Shown piece after piece: positions 34,615 to 43,152 of a DNA stretch of 64,000 bases (within the stretch, counting starts at the first letter, position 1; every line of letters begins with the position of its first letter). Source of the stretch: Oscillospiraceae bacterium. GTDB taxonomy: Bacteria; Bacillota; Clostridia; Oscillospirales; Ruminococcaceae. The position numbers were made by a program, and so were the translations under genes. Where the stretch lies: assembly GCA_022835495.1 (NCBI GenBank), contig BQOK01000001.1, forward strand, positions 2,604,001 to 2,668,000, read 5' to 3'. Under the pieces are notes generated by a model that worked only from the letters and a program-made list of their open reading frames with translations, made no database searches and was not told the DNA's origin.

Positions 34615-34677
34615 TGCCCCCATACCCGATTTGCCGGACAGAAAAACAATCTGTATAATGGAAAGGGGTAATGAAAA

Positions 34678-34998
34678 ATGTCAACCAAAGAACGAAAGCA
34701 CCCAGCGCCGCCGCGTTACGATGAGGCCTTCAAGGCGGGGGCAGTGCGGATGGTCACCGAGCAGGGGCGGCCCAGCCGGGAGGTGGCCGCGGAACTCGGC
34801 ATCTGCATCGACACGCTGCGCAGCTGGCTGAAAGCGGCGGGCGCACCATCGCCGGGGCAAGCTGACCGCCAAAACCGCGACGCCAGACGCCTGCGCGAAC
34901 TGGAGACGGAGATTCGAGCACTGCGCAAGAAGCTTGAAGAGAAAGACGGGGTCATTGACATCCTAAAAAAATCCGTCGGCATACTTTCCAAACCATAG
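34678..34998 (+). CDS. IS3-family transposase OrfA (copy A)
   Basis: 106 residues. HTH region YDEAFKAGAVRMVTEQG...SREVAAELGICIDTLRSWL and a C-terminal coiled helix (RELETEIRALRKKLEEKD). Near its end lies A-AAA-AAA (34965-34971) in the correct phase, a classical -1 slippery heptamer. Slipping there gives IRRHTFQTIEDKYRYIRTAR and reads straight into OrfB, so a fused OrfAB transposase is expected. Confidence 0.9.
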   Translation: MSTKERKHPAPPRYDEAFKAGAVRMVTEQGRPSREVAAELGICIDTLRSWLKAAGAPSPGQADRQNRDARRLRELETEIRALRKKLEEKDGVIDILKKSVGILSKP

Positions 34999-35042
34999 AG
35001 GACAAGTACCGGTACATCCGTACGGCCCGCGCGGGGGCCTCT

Positions 35043-35867
35043 GTGGAACTTGTATGCCGACTGCTGGAGGTCTCCCGCAGCGGGTACTACGAATGGCTGG
35101 GCCGCAAACCCTCTTTGCGCCGGCAGAAGGATCAGGAACTGAAACGCCGGCTGCTGAGCCTGCACCAGCGTTATCCCGCCCTTGGGCTGGACAGCCTGTA
35201 TCACCTGATCCGCCCGCAGCTTTCCTGCTCGCGCAAGCGCATCCACCGCCTGATGAACGAGATGAACATCTCCTCCACGCGCAGGCGTGCCTACAAAGCC
35301 ACGACCAACTCAAGACACGCGCACCCCATCGCGCCCAATCTCCTTGCGCGCCGCTTCTCCTTTGACAAGCCAGACACCGCATGGGTCGGCGATATTACCT
35401 ATATCCCCACCGGCGAGGGCTGGCTCTACTGCGCTGTTGTGAAAGACCTTTGCACAAAGCAGATCGTCGGCTACGCCTTCTCCGACCGCATCGACACAAA
35501 TCTCACTCTCGCCGCCCTCGGCATGGCCGTCCGGCGCCGCAAGCCTCTGCCCGGCCTCATCTTCCACTCCGACCGCGGCGTCCAATACGCCGCCTACGCT
35601 TACCGTCAGCGTCTCGCCAGCCTCGGCATCCGGCAAAGCATGTCCCGCAAGGGCGATCCCTATGACAACGCCGTGGCCGAAAACTTCTTCAGCTGCCTCA
35701 AGTGCGAGTGCGTCCATCTGCGCCATTTCGCCTCAAGGGCACAAGCCATGGCAGACGTCTTCGCTTATATCGAGACCTTTTACAACCCAGTGCGCCCGCA
35801 TTCCTCTATTGGCTGGCGTCCTCCGGATGCCTTTGCGCGTGCCTTGTCTGAGCATCCCGCCGCCTGA
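35043..35867 (+). CDS. IS3-family transposase OrfB (copy A)
   Basis: 274 residues if started at GTG 35043, but more probably produced as an OrfAB fusion by the -1 frameshift at 34965-34971, since the upstream in-frame stretch looks like family sequence. HTH_21 part (VSRSGYYEWLGRKPS), integrase core with WVGDITYI, FHSDRGVQYA and NAVAENFFSCLK for the DDE triad, and C-terminal FYNPVRPHSSIG. Intact. Confidence 0.92.
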   Translation: MELVCRLLEVSRSGYYEWLGRKPSLRRQKDQELKRRLLSLHQRYPALGLDSLYHLIRPQLSCSRKRIHRLMNEMNISSTRRRAYKATTNSRHAHPIAPNLLARRFSFDKPDTAWVGDITYIPTGEGWLYCAVVKDLCTKQIVGYAFSDRIDTNLTLAALGMAVRRRKPLPGLIFHSDRGVQYAAYAYRQRLASLGIRQSMSRKGDPYDNAVAENFFSCLKCECVHLRHFASRAQAMADVFAYIETFYNPVRPHSSIGWRPPDAFARALSEHPAA

Positions 35868-35951
35868 GTGTGATACGACAAGATATCCTGCGTTTCTTTC
35901 TGTTTTTTCTTCATTTTTACTGTCCACGAAACCGGGAAGGGCACAATTTTG

Positions 35952-36665
35952 TTATTCTTCCACCAGCCGGCCGTCCACCGTGACGGTGACCACCTGCCAC
36001 GGGATGAACTTCCCACTCTGCCGGAGTGCCTTTTTCGCCGCCAGCTCCAGCCCGCCGCAGCAGGGCACCTCCATGCGGACGACGGTGACGCTCTTGATGT
36101 CGTTATTCTGGATGATCTCCGTCAGCTTTTCGGAATAGTCCACGCCGTCCAGCTTGGGGCAGCCCACCAGCGTGATGTGTCCCTTGATGAACCTCTCGTG
36201 AAAAGCGGCGTAGGCGTAGGCGGTGCAGTCGGCGGCGATGAGCAGCCGCGCGCCGTCGAAATACGGCGCGTTCACCGGCACCAGCTTGATCTGCACCGGC
36301 CACTGGGAAAGGCGGCTCGTCTGCTGGGCTTGCGGCGTTTCCACGGCGGGCGCGGCCGCGCGCTGAATATTCCGGGACTGGCTGCCGGGGCAGCCGCAGG
36401 GCAGGGTCATGTCCGCTTTCTGCATTTTACGCTGTTTGTTTTCCATGACGGCCTGCTCGTCATAGGCCGCCGCCTCCCGCTCTACAAAGGTGATGGCCCC
36501 GGTGGGGCAGGTGGGCAGGCAGTCGCCCAAACCGTCGCAGTAATCGTCCCGCATGAGCCGCGCCTTGCCGTCCACCATGGCGATGGCGCTCTCGTGACAG
36601 GCGGCGGCGCAGGCGCCGCAGCCGTTGCATTTTTCCTGATTGATCTGGATGATCCTTCGAATCAT
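35952..36665 (-). CDS. Two-[4Fe-4S] ferredoxin-like protein with C-terminal domain
   Basis: 237 residues. The N-terminal bacterial ferredoxin motif is CNGCGACAAACHES, followed by CDGLGDCLPTCPTGAI, two cluster-binding sites. A Cys pair lies near 100 (LPCGCPG), and a C-terminal domain carries DCTAYAYAAFHERF, TLVGCPKLDG and EVPCCGGLE. Such proteins are often controlled by, or partners of, Crp/Fnr-type redox regulators in anaerobes. Start ATG 36665 is preferred to 36749 because the ferredoxin fold begins there. It is divergent from the Crp/Fnr gene. Confidence 0.85.
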   Translation of the reverse strand: MIRRIIQINQEKCNGCGACAAACHESAIAMVDGKARLMRDDYCDGLGDCLPTCPTGAITFVEREAAAYDEQAVMENKQRKMQKADMTLPCGCPGSQSRNIQRAAAPAVETPQAQQTSRLSQWPVQIKLVPVNAPYFDGARLLIAADCTAYAYAAFHERFIKGHITLVGCPKLDGVDYSEKLTEIIQNNDIKSVTVVRMEVPCCGGLELAAKKALRQSGKFIPWQVVTVTVDGRLVEE

Positions 36666-36763
36666 TTTGATACCCCCTTGCGGTTTCTCTTGACTTTGTG
36701 ATTTTATTCTACTATCATAATTTATGAAAGTCCGTTGGCACACCAACACGGAGGCAAAAAAAT

Positions 36764-37429
36764 ATGCAGATCAATTTAGCAAACACACGGCTTTTTCGCG
36801 GAATGGAGCCGTCGGACATTGAGGAAATGCTCGGTTGCCTGCACGCGAAGGAGCACGCCTTTCAAAAGGGCGAGATTATTTTCCCGGAGGGGACTGCCAC
36901 GGAGCAGATCGGCGTGGTGCTCTCCGGCCGGGTCATCATTGAAATGGGAGACGTGTGGGGCAATAACAGCGTCCTGAGCAGCATCGGCCCCGGCGGCGTC
37001 TTTGCGGAGGCGTACGCCTGCGTGCCGGGCGAGCCGCTGATGGTCAACGTGACCGCCGCCGAGGATACGCGAGCGCTGCTGCTGAATATCAGGCGAGTAC
37101 TGGAACCCTGCGCCAATGTCTGCCCGCGCCATGTACGGCTTGTGCGGAACCTGCTGACGCTTTGCTCGGAGAAAAATTTGCAGCTCTCCCGCCGGGTGCT
37201 GCACACCGGCCCCAAGTCCATTCGAAAGCGGCTGCTGTCCTACTTTTCGGAGTGTATCAAGCGCACCGGCAGCTATTCCTTTGATATTCCCTACAACCGC
37301 CAGCAGCTGGCGGACTATCTCAGCGTAGAGCGCAGCGCGCTTTCCAACGAGCTGTCCCTCATGCAGCGGGACGGGCTCATCCGGTATGAGAAAAACCATT
37401 TTGATGTTATGGAGCAAATTGATAGTTGA
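36764..37429 (+). CDS. Crp/Fnr-family transcriptional regulator
   Basis: 221 residues. N-terminal cyclic-nucleotide-binding-like fold (about 10-125), then a dimer helix and a C-terminal winged helix (YNRQQLADYLSVERSALSNELS). Two Cys near 111-115 (EPCANVCPR) could bind a cofactor, but the classical four-Cys Fnr pattern is absent. It is divergent from the ferredoxin gene and 17 bp upstream of nrdA, suggesting redox- or nitrosative-stress-linked control of both. ATG 36764 follows CGGAGG. TTGACT (about 36691) 17 bp TATCAT may be its promoter. Confidence 0.9.
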   Translation: MQINLANTRLFRGMEPSDIEEMLGCLHAKEHAFQKGEIIFPEGTATEQIGVVLSGRVIIEMGDVWGNNSVLSSIGPGGVFAEAYACVPGEPLMVNVTAAEDTRALLLNIRRVLEPCANVCPRHVRLVRNLLTLCSEKNLQLSRRVLHTGPKSIRKRLLSYFSECIKRTGSYSFDIPYNRQQLADYLSVERSALSNELSLMQRDGLIRYEKNHFDVMEQIDS

Positions 37430-37446
37430 TGTAAAGGAGGTCGCCG

Positions 37447-39963
37447 ATGAATATCAGAAAACGAACGGGCGAAGTTGTCCCGTTCCAAGAAGAAAAGATC
37501 CTGAACGCCATGAAAAAGGCATTTTTCAGCCAAGGGCAGGAGATAGACGACCGGGTGCTCGATGAAATGCTGTCGGTTGTCCTTAAGCGCCTGCCGGAAA
37601 ACGGTGGACTGACCGTAGAGCGTGTACAGGATGAGGTGGAGCGCGTACTCATGGAGTGCGGACACTATGAGGTGGCAAAGGCATATATTTTGTACCGTGA
37701 AAAGCGCGCCGCCCTGCGCCGCGTCCGCGCAGACCTCGCCCGCGAGGTGGGGGATGATGCCCTTGAGGACGTCCTACGGCAGATCCAGAAGGATTTCGAG
37801 GAAGAGGTTTATCCCCTCAGCGCCTTGCAGCTGAAATTTGAGAGCTTCTGCAAGCCCGCCATGACCATGGAAGCGAAAATGGAAGCCCTTACCAAGGCGG
37901 CGGTGGAGCTGACCACGGTGGAGGCGCCCAAATGGGAGTTCATCGCGGCACGGCTTTTGAATCACACCTTTTCCAAGCGCAATGCCTCGCGGTGGACAGA
38001 GCGCGGTGTGAAAGGCCTGTATGAAAAGCTCCGCTATCTGACGGATAAGGGGCTGTACGGCGACTATATCCTCGCCCGCTATTCCCGTGAGGAGATCGAT
38101 GCGGCGGAGGGCTTTCTATGCCCGAAGCGGGACACACTGTTCACCTATTCCGGCCTTGACCTGCTGCTCAAGAGATACGTCATCCAGTCCCGCAGCCGTG
38201 AGCCGTTGGAAACGCCGCAGGAGATGTTCCTGGGCATCGCGCTCCACCTTGCCATGAACGAGGCCTCCGGCCGCATGGACTGGGTCAGGCGGTTTTACGA
38301 TATGCTCAGCCGCATGGAGGTCACCATGGCCACCCCCACCATGTCCAACGCACGAAAGCCCCATCACCAGCTTTCCAGCTGCTTTATCGACACGGTGCCG
38401 GACAGTCTGGACGGCATCTACCGCTCCGTTGACAATTTTGCCAAGGTGTCCAAGTTCGGTGGAGGCATGGGGTTGTACTTCGGCAAGGTACGGGCCACCG
38501 GCAGCTCCATCCGGGGCTTTCAGGGGGCGGCGGGCGGCGTCATCCGCTGGATCCGGCTGGTGAACGACACTGCCGTCGCCGTGGATCAGCTGGGTATGCG
38601 GCAGGGCGCAGTGGCGGTCTACTTAGATGCGTGGCACAAGGATCTCCCTGAGTTTTTGCAGCTGCGCACCAACAACGGCGACGATCGCATGAAGGCGCAC
38701 GACGTGTTTCCTGCCGTGTGCTATCCCGATCTGTTCTGGAAATTGGCGGAGAAAAATCTTGACGCGCCGTGGCATCTCATGTGTCCCCACGATATCCTCA
38801 CCATCAAGGGCTACGCGCTGGAGGACTATTGGGGCGAGGAGTGGGAGAAACGGTATCTGGACTGCGTCAGTGACCCGCGCATCGAAAAGCGCACCGTCAC
38901 TGTCAAGGATATCGTGCGGCTGGTGCTTCGCTCGGCGGTGGAGACCGGCACGCCCTTCGCATTTTACCGCGACGCCGTCAACCGCATGAACCCCAACGGC
39001 CATGCGGGCATGATCTACTGCTCCAACCTCTGCACGGAGATCGCCCAGAATATGGCGCCCATCGAGCATATCAGCACCTCGGTGCGGACGGAGAACGGCG
39101 ATACGGTGGTGGTGACGGTCACCCGCCCCGGCGAGTTCGTGGTCTGCAATCTGGCCAGCCTCTCCCTCGGAAATCTTCCCGTGGAGGACGATGCCTACTT
39201 GGAGCGCACGGTGGAGACGGCGGTGCGGGCACTGGACAACGTCATCGACCTGAACTTCTACCCACTGGAATACGCCCGGCTCACGAACCACAAATACCGC
39301 AGCATTGGACTTGGCGTCAGCGGCTATCACCACATGCTGGCAAAGCGCGGCATCCGCTGGGAGAGCGAGGAGCATCTTGCCTTCGCCGACGCGGTGTTTG
39401 AGCGCATCAATTATGCCGCCATCCGGGCGGACACGGCACTGGCACGGGAAAAGGGATGCTATGCGCTCTTTGAGGGCAGCGACTGGCAGACCGGCGCGTA
39501 TTTTGAGAAGAGGGGCTACACCTCCGATAAGTGGCGGGCACTGGCGGACACGGTGGCAGCGCAGGGGATGCGCAACGCCTACCTGCTGGCCGTCGCCCCG
39601 ACCTCCAGCACCTCCATCCTCTCCGGCACTACGGCTGGGATCGACCCGGTCATGAGGCGCTTCTTTTTAGAGGAGAAGAAGGGCAGCATCCTGCCTCGCG
39701 TGGCCCCGGAGCTGTCGCTGGATACCTGGTGGTACTATAAGGCGGCTCACCTCATCGACCAAAGCTGGTCGGTACGAGCCGCAGGCGTGCGCCAGCGGCA
39801 CATCGATCAGGCGCAGAGTATGAACCTGTATATCACCAACGACTACACCATGCGGCAGGTACTGGCACTGTATCTGGATGCATGGCGCAGCGGCGTCAAG
39901 ACGATCTACTACATCCGCAGCAAGTCCCTTGAGGTGGAGGACTGCGAAAGCTGCGCGTCATAG
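37447..39963 (+). CDS. nrdA: Class I ribonucleotide reductase, alpha subunit
   Basis: 838 residues, start after AAAGGAGG. N-terminal ATP cone (about 1-90) for allosteric activity control, then the 10-stranded reductase barrel. Visible active-site elements are HHQLSSCFID (Cys near 311), SNLCTEI (Asn-Leu-Cys-x-Glu near 527-531), a PTSSTSILSGTTAGIDP loop, and the C-terminal redox Cys pair CESCAS. Reduces ribonucleotides to deoxyribonucleotides using the radical from NrdB. Its partner gene next door is truncated, so this copy cannot work alone unless another beta subunit exists. Confidence 0.95.
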   Translation: MNIRKRTGEVVPFQEEKILNAMKKAFFSQGQEIDDRVLDEMLSVVLKRLPENGGLTVERVQDEVERVLMECGHYEVAKAYILYREKRAALRRVRADLAREVGDDALEDVLRQIQKDFEEEVYPLSALQLKFESFCKPAMTMEAKMEALTKAAVELTTVEAPKWEFIAARLLNHTFSKRNASRWTERGVKGLYEKLRYLTDKGLYGDYILARYSREEIDAAEGFLCPKRDTLFTYSGLDLLLKRYVIQSRSREPLETPQEMFLGIALHLAMNEASGRMDWVRRFYDMLSRMEVTMATPTMSNARKPHHQLSSCFIDTVPDSLDGIYRSVDNFAKVSKFGGGMGLYFGKVRATGSSIRGFQGAAGGVIRWIRLVNDTAVAVDQLGMRQGAVAVYLDAWHKDLPEFLQLRTNNGDDRMKAHDVFPAVCYPDLFWKLAEKNLDAPWHLMCPHDILTIKGYALEDYWGEEWEKRYLDCVSDPRIEKRTVTVKDIVRLVLRSAVETGTPFAFYRDAVNRMNPNGHAGMIYCSNLCTEIAQNMAPIEHISTSVRTENGDTVVVTVTRPGEFVVCNLASLSLGNLPVEDDAYLERTVETAVRALDNVIDLNFYPLEYARLTNHKYRSIGLGVSGYHHMLAKRGIRWESEEHLAFADAVFERINYAAIRADTALAREKGCYALFEGSDWQTGAYFEKRGYTSDKWRALADTVAAQGMRNAYLLAVAPTSSTSILSGTTAGIDPVMRRFFLEEKKGSILPRVAPELSLDTWWYYKAAHLIDQSWSVRAAGVRQRHIDQAQSMNLYITNDYTMRQVLALYLDAWRSGVKTIYYIRSKSLEVEDCESCAS

Positions 39964-39977
39964 GGAGGAGCAGTACC

Positions 39978-40526
39978 ATGGCAGAACTGAAGAAAAAGCC
40001 ACTTTTTAATCCGGAGGGTGACATCGACGTGCGCCTGCGGCGTATGATCGGCGGCAACACAACAAACCTCAACGATTTCAACAACATGAAGTATCCGTGG
40101 GTCAGCGACTGGTACCGGCAGGCCATGAACAACTTCTGGATTCCGGAGGAGATCAATCTCTCGCAGGATGTGAAGGACTATCCCCGCCTGCTGGCGGCCG
40201 AGCGCATGGCCTACGACAAAATTTTAAGCTTTCTCGTCTTTCTGGACTCCATCCAGACGGCGAATCTGCCCAACATCGGCGCGTATGTCACCGCCAACGA
40301 GGTCAATCTCTGCCTGTCCATTCAGGCGTTTCAGGAGTGCGTCCACTCCCAGAGCTATAGCTATATGCTGGACACCATCTGCTCCCCCGTGGAGCGCAAC
40401 GACATCCTCTACCAGTGGCGAACGGACGAGCATCTGCTGCGCCGCAACACCTTTATCGGGAACTGCTACAATGAGTTTCAAGTGAAGAGGGATTCCTTCA
40501 CGCTTGTTGCTTTTCAAAAAGAATGA
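39978..40526 (+). pseudogene. nrdB: Class I ribonucleotide reductase beta subunit, 3'-truncated
   Basis: 182 codons against ~330-350 normally. Homologous through CYNEFQ (ending at 40482), then an unrelated tail VKRDSFTLVAFQKE to the stop. The first metal ligands and radical Tyr are present (FLDSIQ; FQECVHSQSY), but the second half, with the remaining Glu/Glu/His ligands and the C-terminal NrdA-binding tail, is gone. The break coincides with the start of phage-like DNA. The missing half is not in the window. Confidence 0.88.
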
Positions 40527-40587
40527 GAAAACTTTTCATAAAGAATGAGAAAAGCGTGTTGCGATTTTGCAACAAAAGTTCAAAAAC

Positions 40588-40634
40588 AAAAAGGGCGTTT
40601 ACGAAGGTTTTAATGCCTTGTAAACGCCCTTTTT
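40588..40634. terminator. Bidirectional terminator
   Basis: Arms AAAAAGGGCGTTTAC (40588-40602) and GTAAACGCCCTTTTT (40620-40634), between the nrdB remnant and the XRE gene end. Just upstream (about 40513-40545) the 14-bp sequence AAAGAATGAGAAAA occurs twice. Confidence 0.8.
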
Positions 40635-40639
40635 AATGC

Positions 40640-40912
40640 CTAAAAATTAGGCTTTTTGTGCCTGTTGCCGTGCTCTTCGACAATCAGGTCTGCGCCCGTT
40701 TTGCGCTGTGGATTTGGGACATACTCTAAAACATCTGAAACGTTACACTCGAGCACCTCGCAAATACGATCAAGATGCTCCAAGTTTACCCGGTCCGTTA
40801 GTTCATTGTAAAGTTCATTGATTGTGGCTCTTCGTATGCCCGTCTTTCTAGCAAGATCCGCTTGTGTCCACCGACGCTCACCGAGCAATTTTGACAGATG
40901 GTTTTTGATCAT
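40640..40912 (-). CDS. XRE-family HTH regulator
   Basis: 90 residues: HTH_3-type domain (LLGERRWTQADLARKTGIRR, recognition helix ATINELYNE), then VLECNVSDVLEYVPN and a short basic tail. Similar to small phage or element-borne repressors. Immediately upstream is a perfect 18-bp palindrome containing TATAAT, a likely self-operator. It lies at the nrdB-side boundary of the phage fragment. Confidence 0.85.
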   Translation of the reverse strand: MIKNHLSKLLGERRWTQADLARKTGIRRATINELYNELTDRVNLEHLDRICEVLECNVSDVLEYVPNPQRKTGADLIVEEHGNRHKKPNF

Positions 40913-40922
40913 CTGATCGCCC

Positions 40923-40989
40923 CGCGTATTATAATACGCGATTTCGTTCTTATTATCCGATATACGGACTAAAAGTACGAATATCGTAC
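40923..40989 (-). promoter_or_regulatory. Palindromic operator region of the XRE gene
   Basis: CGCGTATTATAATACGCG (40923-40940) is a perfect palindrome with a -10-like TATAAT on either strand. GTACGA-ATA-TCGTAC (40975-40989) is a second inverted repeat. Both lie within 80 bp upstream of the XRE start (40912). Confidence 0.65.
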
Positions 40990-40998
40990 AAGGCGATG

Positions 40999-41757
40999 TT
41001 AATAATTACGGATGATTATTTCCTTAAAGAAACCTTGGTTTTTCCCAACTCCGGACAATATTTCCCTTCGTGCAGTGGCTTTTATATCACACCAGTCATA
41101 TAACTCCCGAATACGCGGATCGTCGTTGTACGAAAGCACAAACCGGCCCTTGAGCTCTTTAAGATTTGCGGCCAGCCGCAAGTGGTCTTTCCATCCGAAC
41201 GTACCTTCATAGTTTTTCTCAGTTCCAAGATATGGAGGGTCCAGATAAAATAAGGCATCCGGCCGATCATAGGTTTTCAAAATGGGTTCAAAATCACGGT
41301 TTTCAATTTTGACGCCTTTCAGCCGGAGCTGCACTTGCTTCAGATAGTCAATAGAACATCCGACTCCCTTGCCCGAAGTTGCAAAGGTTTTTTGGTTATT
41401 TCCAAACGAATTTTTGAGCACGTAGAAAAACCGTGCCGCCCGCTGAATATCTGTGAGCCCATCAGTATTCAACTGATCCATGGCAGTGAAGAATATCTCA
41501 CGCGCGGAAACAAGCCACTCCAGCTCTTCCTGGAGGGCAGCTCTGTGATATTTGATGCACCGGAATAAATTGACCAGCTGCCCGTTTCTGTCATTGATGA
41601 CTTCGAGCTGGCCGGGACGTTTTTCACGTCCGAAAAACACCCATCCAGCACCAAAAAACACCTCGATATAACGGCCCACACCGTCCTGCGGGAAGAGCGC
41701 AATAATCTCTTGACGTAGGGCGCGTTTGCCGCCGATCCAACCGATTGGACTATTCAT
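40999..41757 (-). CDS. DNA adenine methyltransferase (D12 class, Dam-like)
   Basis: 252 residues from ATG 41757, chosen for AAGGTGG 6 bases upstream. SAM-binding motif near the N-terminus (IGWIGGKRALRQEI, YIEVFFGAGWVFFG) and catalytic motif IV DPPY (FYLDPPYLGTE). Methylates adenine N6 at a short site, probably to protect phage DNA from host restriction. No cognate endonuclease is nearby, so it looks like an orphan phage methylase. Confidence 0.9.
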   Translation of the reverse strand: MNSPIGWIGGKRALRQEIIALFPQDGVGRYIEVFFGAGWVFFGREKRPGQLEVINDRNGQLVNLFRCIKYHRAALQEELEWLVSAREIFFTAMDQLNTDGLTDIQRAARFFYVLKNSFGNNQKTFATSGKGVGCSIDYLKQVQLRLKGVKIENRDFEPILKTYDRPDALFYLDPPYLGTEKNYEGTFGWKDHLRLAANLKELKGRFVLSYNDDPRIRELYDWCDIKATARREILSGVGKNQGFFKEIIIRNY

Positions 41758-41822
41758 AGCAATCCACCTTATATAATTGTGGGCGATCAGATGAATCACT
41801 ACATTTTCACTTGTATCCTCTG

Positions 41823-42206
41823 TCACGCATTGGGAGGAACGCTGCTGGTATGTGTCGATACTTTGGCCGATTCGTCAACGGTATCCACTACATCTTCCAG
41901 CACAATTTCTCCGAAGTCGGGATTCTGAATTCTCTTGATGAAGTCACTTGTATAGTTTGCGCCGCGCGAAATCACAATGCCGGTGAGCAACGTCCCCAGC
42001 CAGGAGACTGCGAACGAAATGCCGACGAGGGAATACACATCCACGCCCGCCGCAAAGCTTATGAAGACAGCGATCAAGATGGCCGCCACCTGCGTGGCAA
42101 AGGTTTTGTACTGCTTGTCTTCCAGCATTTTAATAATAGTCTTCACATACTGGATGAGCGCCTCAACAGTGATCGCCAGTATAAGAATAAGTACGATTGT
42201 CTGCAT
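41823..42206 (-). CDS. Holin-like phage membrane protein
   Basis: 127 residues with three hydrophobic segments (about 3-16, 36-54, 58-78) and a charged, acidic C-terminal tail. ATG 42206 follows GGAGG. It lies directly after the amidase gene, the classical holin position, so it probably forms the pores that release the endolysin. Assignment rests on topology and location. Confidence 0.65.
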   Translation of the reverse strand: MQTIVLILILAITVEALIQYVKTIIKMLEDKQYKTFATQVAAILIAVFISFAAGVDVYSLVGISFAVSWLGTLLTGIVISRGANYTSDFIKRIQNPDFGEIVLEDVVDTVDESAKVSTHTSSVPPNA

Positions 42207-42230
42207 AAACTACCTCCGAAATAAAAATAT

Positions 42231-43037
42231 TCAAACTTTAGAACAGGCCACGCCGATCTCCTGGGCCAAAGCCTGCAGGCGTGCGGCGTCGCCGCCGGAA
42301 ATGGGGCCAACTGTGAAAGAACCCATGCAGCGCACGCCCATATCTTTTGCCAGGGCGAGCACGCGCTCAGCATCGCCGCGGGAGACCGAACCGAGCTTAT
42401 AAGACGGAAGGCCAGCCATAGGATCAGCAGCGGTCAGGCCGTAGTGCTCCGCAATCACCTGCGCTTCAGCCACAGCCAGCTCCGCCCGTCGGGCCGAGTT
42501 GTCCAAAAACGCGCAGTCTTTGGGGTTAGTATGGAAGCCATGCTCCAGCAGGAAAACATCTTGCACATTGCCGGAAGCCACAGCTGCACGAATCACACCG
42601 TAATAGTCCAGTGAGCTGTAGCCCGGATATTTGCGGGTCCAAACGCCGCCAGACGCGCCGGAATAGCTGGACAGCTTCGTACCCATAAGCCCGGCCACTG
42701 TAGATGCCAGCTTCCGGCCCAGGACTGCGGAATTAGGGCGTTTAAGGCTGCGAATCACAGTCACCCAGGAAGTCCCAGCGTTGCCGCTTGCGTCACTGTG
42801 CAGGCTCAGAAAGAGCGTTGCACCCTTCGTTATCGCCAGTCTACCGCGGGCGTCCAGAGAGGGGTTCTGCGTGGCGGTGGTACGTGTCAGATACACCTCT
42901 GCACCGTATTTTTCCAGTTCCACCTTGAGACGCTGTGCAAGGTCGAGGGTCATGTTGCCCTCGTAATAGTCTGCAGCGGCGCCTTTGTTATAGTTTTGGG
43001 TATGCCCTGGATCGAGCACAACGACAAGTTTACTCAT
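42231..43037 (-). CDS. Phage endolysin: N-acetylmuramoyl-L-alanine amidase
   Basis: 268 residues. Amidase_3 domain (about 1-185) with zinc ligands in VVLDPGHTQNYNKG, LSLHSDASG and LLEHGFHTN. A ~55-residue C-terminal segment (SYKLGSVSRGDAERVLALAK...) resembles a SPOR-like or wall-binding repeat. Cleaves the bond between MurNAc and the stem peptide for lysis. It follows a tiny acidic ORF whose stop overlaps its start, and precedes the holin gene. Confidence 0.92.
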   Translation of the reverse strand: MSKLVVVLDPGHTQNYNKGAAADYYEGNMTLDLAQRLKVELEKYGAEVYLTRTTATQNPSLDARGRLAITKGATLFLSLHSDASGNAGTSWVTVIRSLKRPNSAVLGRKLASTVAGLMGTKLSSYSGASGGVWTRKYPGYSSLDYYGVIRAAVASGNVQDVFLLEHGFHTNPKDCAFLDNSARRAELAVAEAQVIAEHYGLTAADPMAGLPSYKLGSVSRGDAERVLALAKDMGVRCMGSFTVGPISGGDAARLQALAQEIGVACSKV

Positions 43038-43125
43038 TCTTCAGCCCCTCCAGTTCTTCTTTTAGCAGCGCGCCCATCTCTTCGGATGCGCCCTCTTCGT
43101 CGATTAATACTTTTTCAGCATCCAT
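43030..43125 (-). CDS. 31-residue acidic phage ORF
   Basis: ATG 43125 to TAA 43030, giving MDAEKVLIDEEG...LKEELEGLKNE, strongly acidic and helical. It overlaps the amidase start by 8 bp, and the amidase ribosome site lies inside it, so it may couple translation of the endolysin. Similar tiny ORFs precede lysis genes in many Clostridial phages. No function is assigned. Confidence 0.5.
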   Translation of the reverse strand: MDAEKVLIDEEGASEEMGALLKEELEGLKNE

Positions 43126-43152
43126 CTTTCAATAAACCTCCAAAACAAAAGT

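Larger units (their letters stand above)
34615..35943 (+). mobile_element. IS3-family insertion sequence, copy A (1329 bp)
   Basis: Ends TGCCCCCATACCC...CCGGACAG at 34615-34641 and, inverted, CTGTCCACG...GGGCA at 35920-35943 are imperfect inverted repeats. The second copy at 56313-57641 has the same length and encodes identical proteins. A promoter (TTGCCG 17 bp TATAAT, about 34632-34660) overlaps the left end. No target duplication is seen (left flank CCA, right flank CAA). It abuts the stop of the ferredoxin-like gene by 8 bp. Confidence 0.88.
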
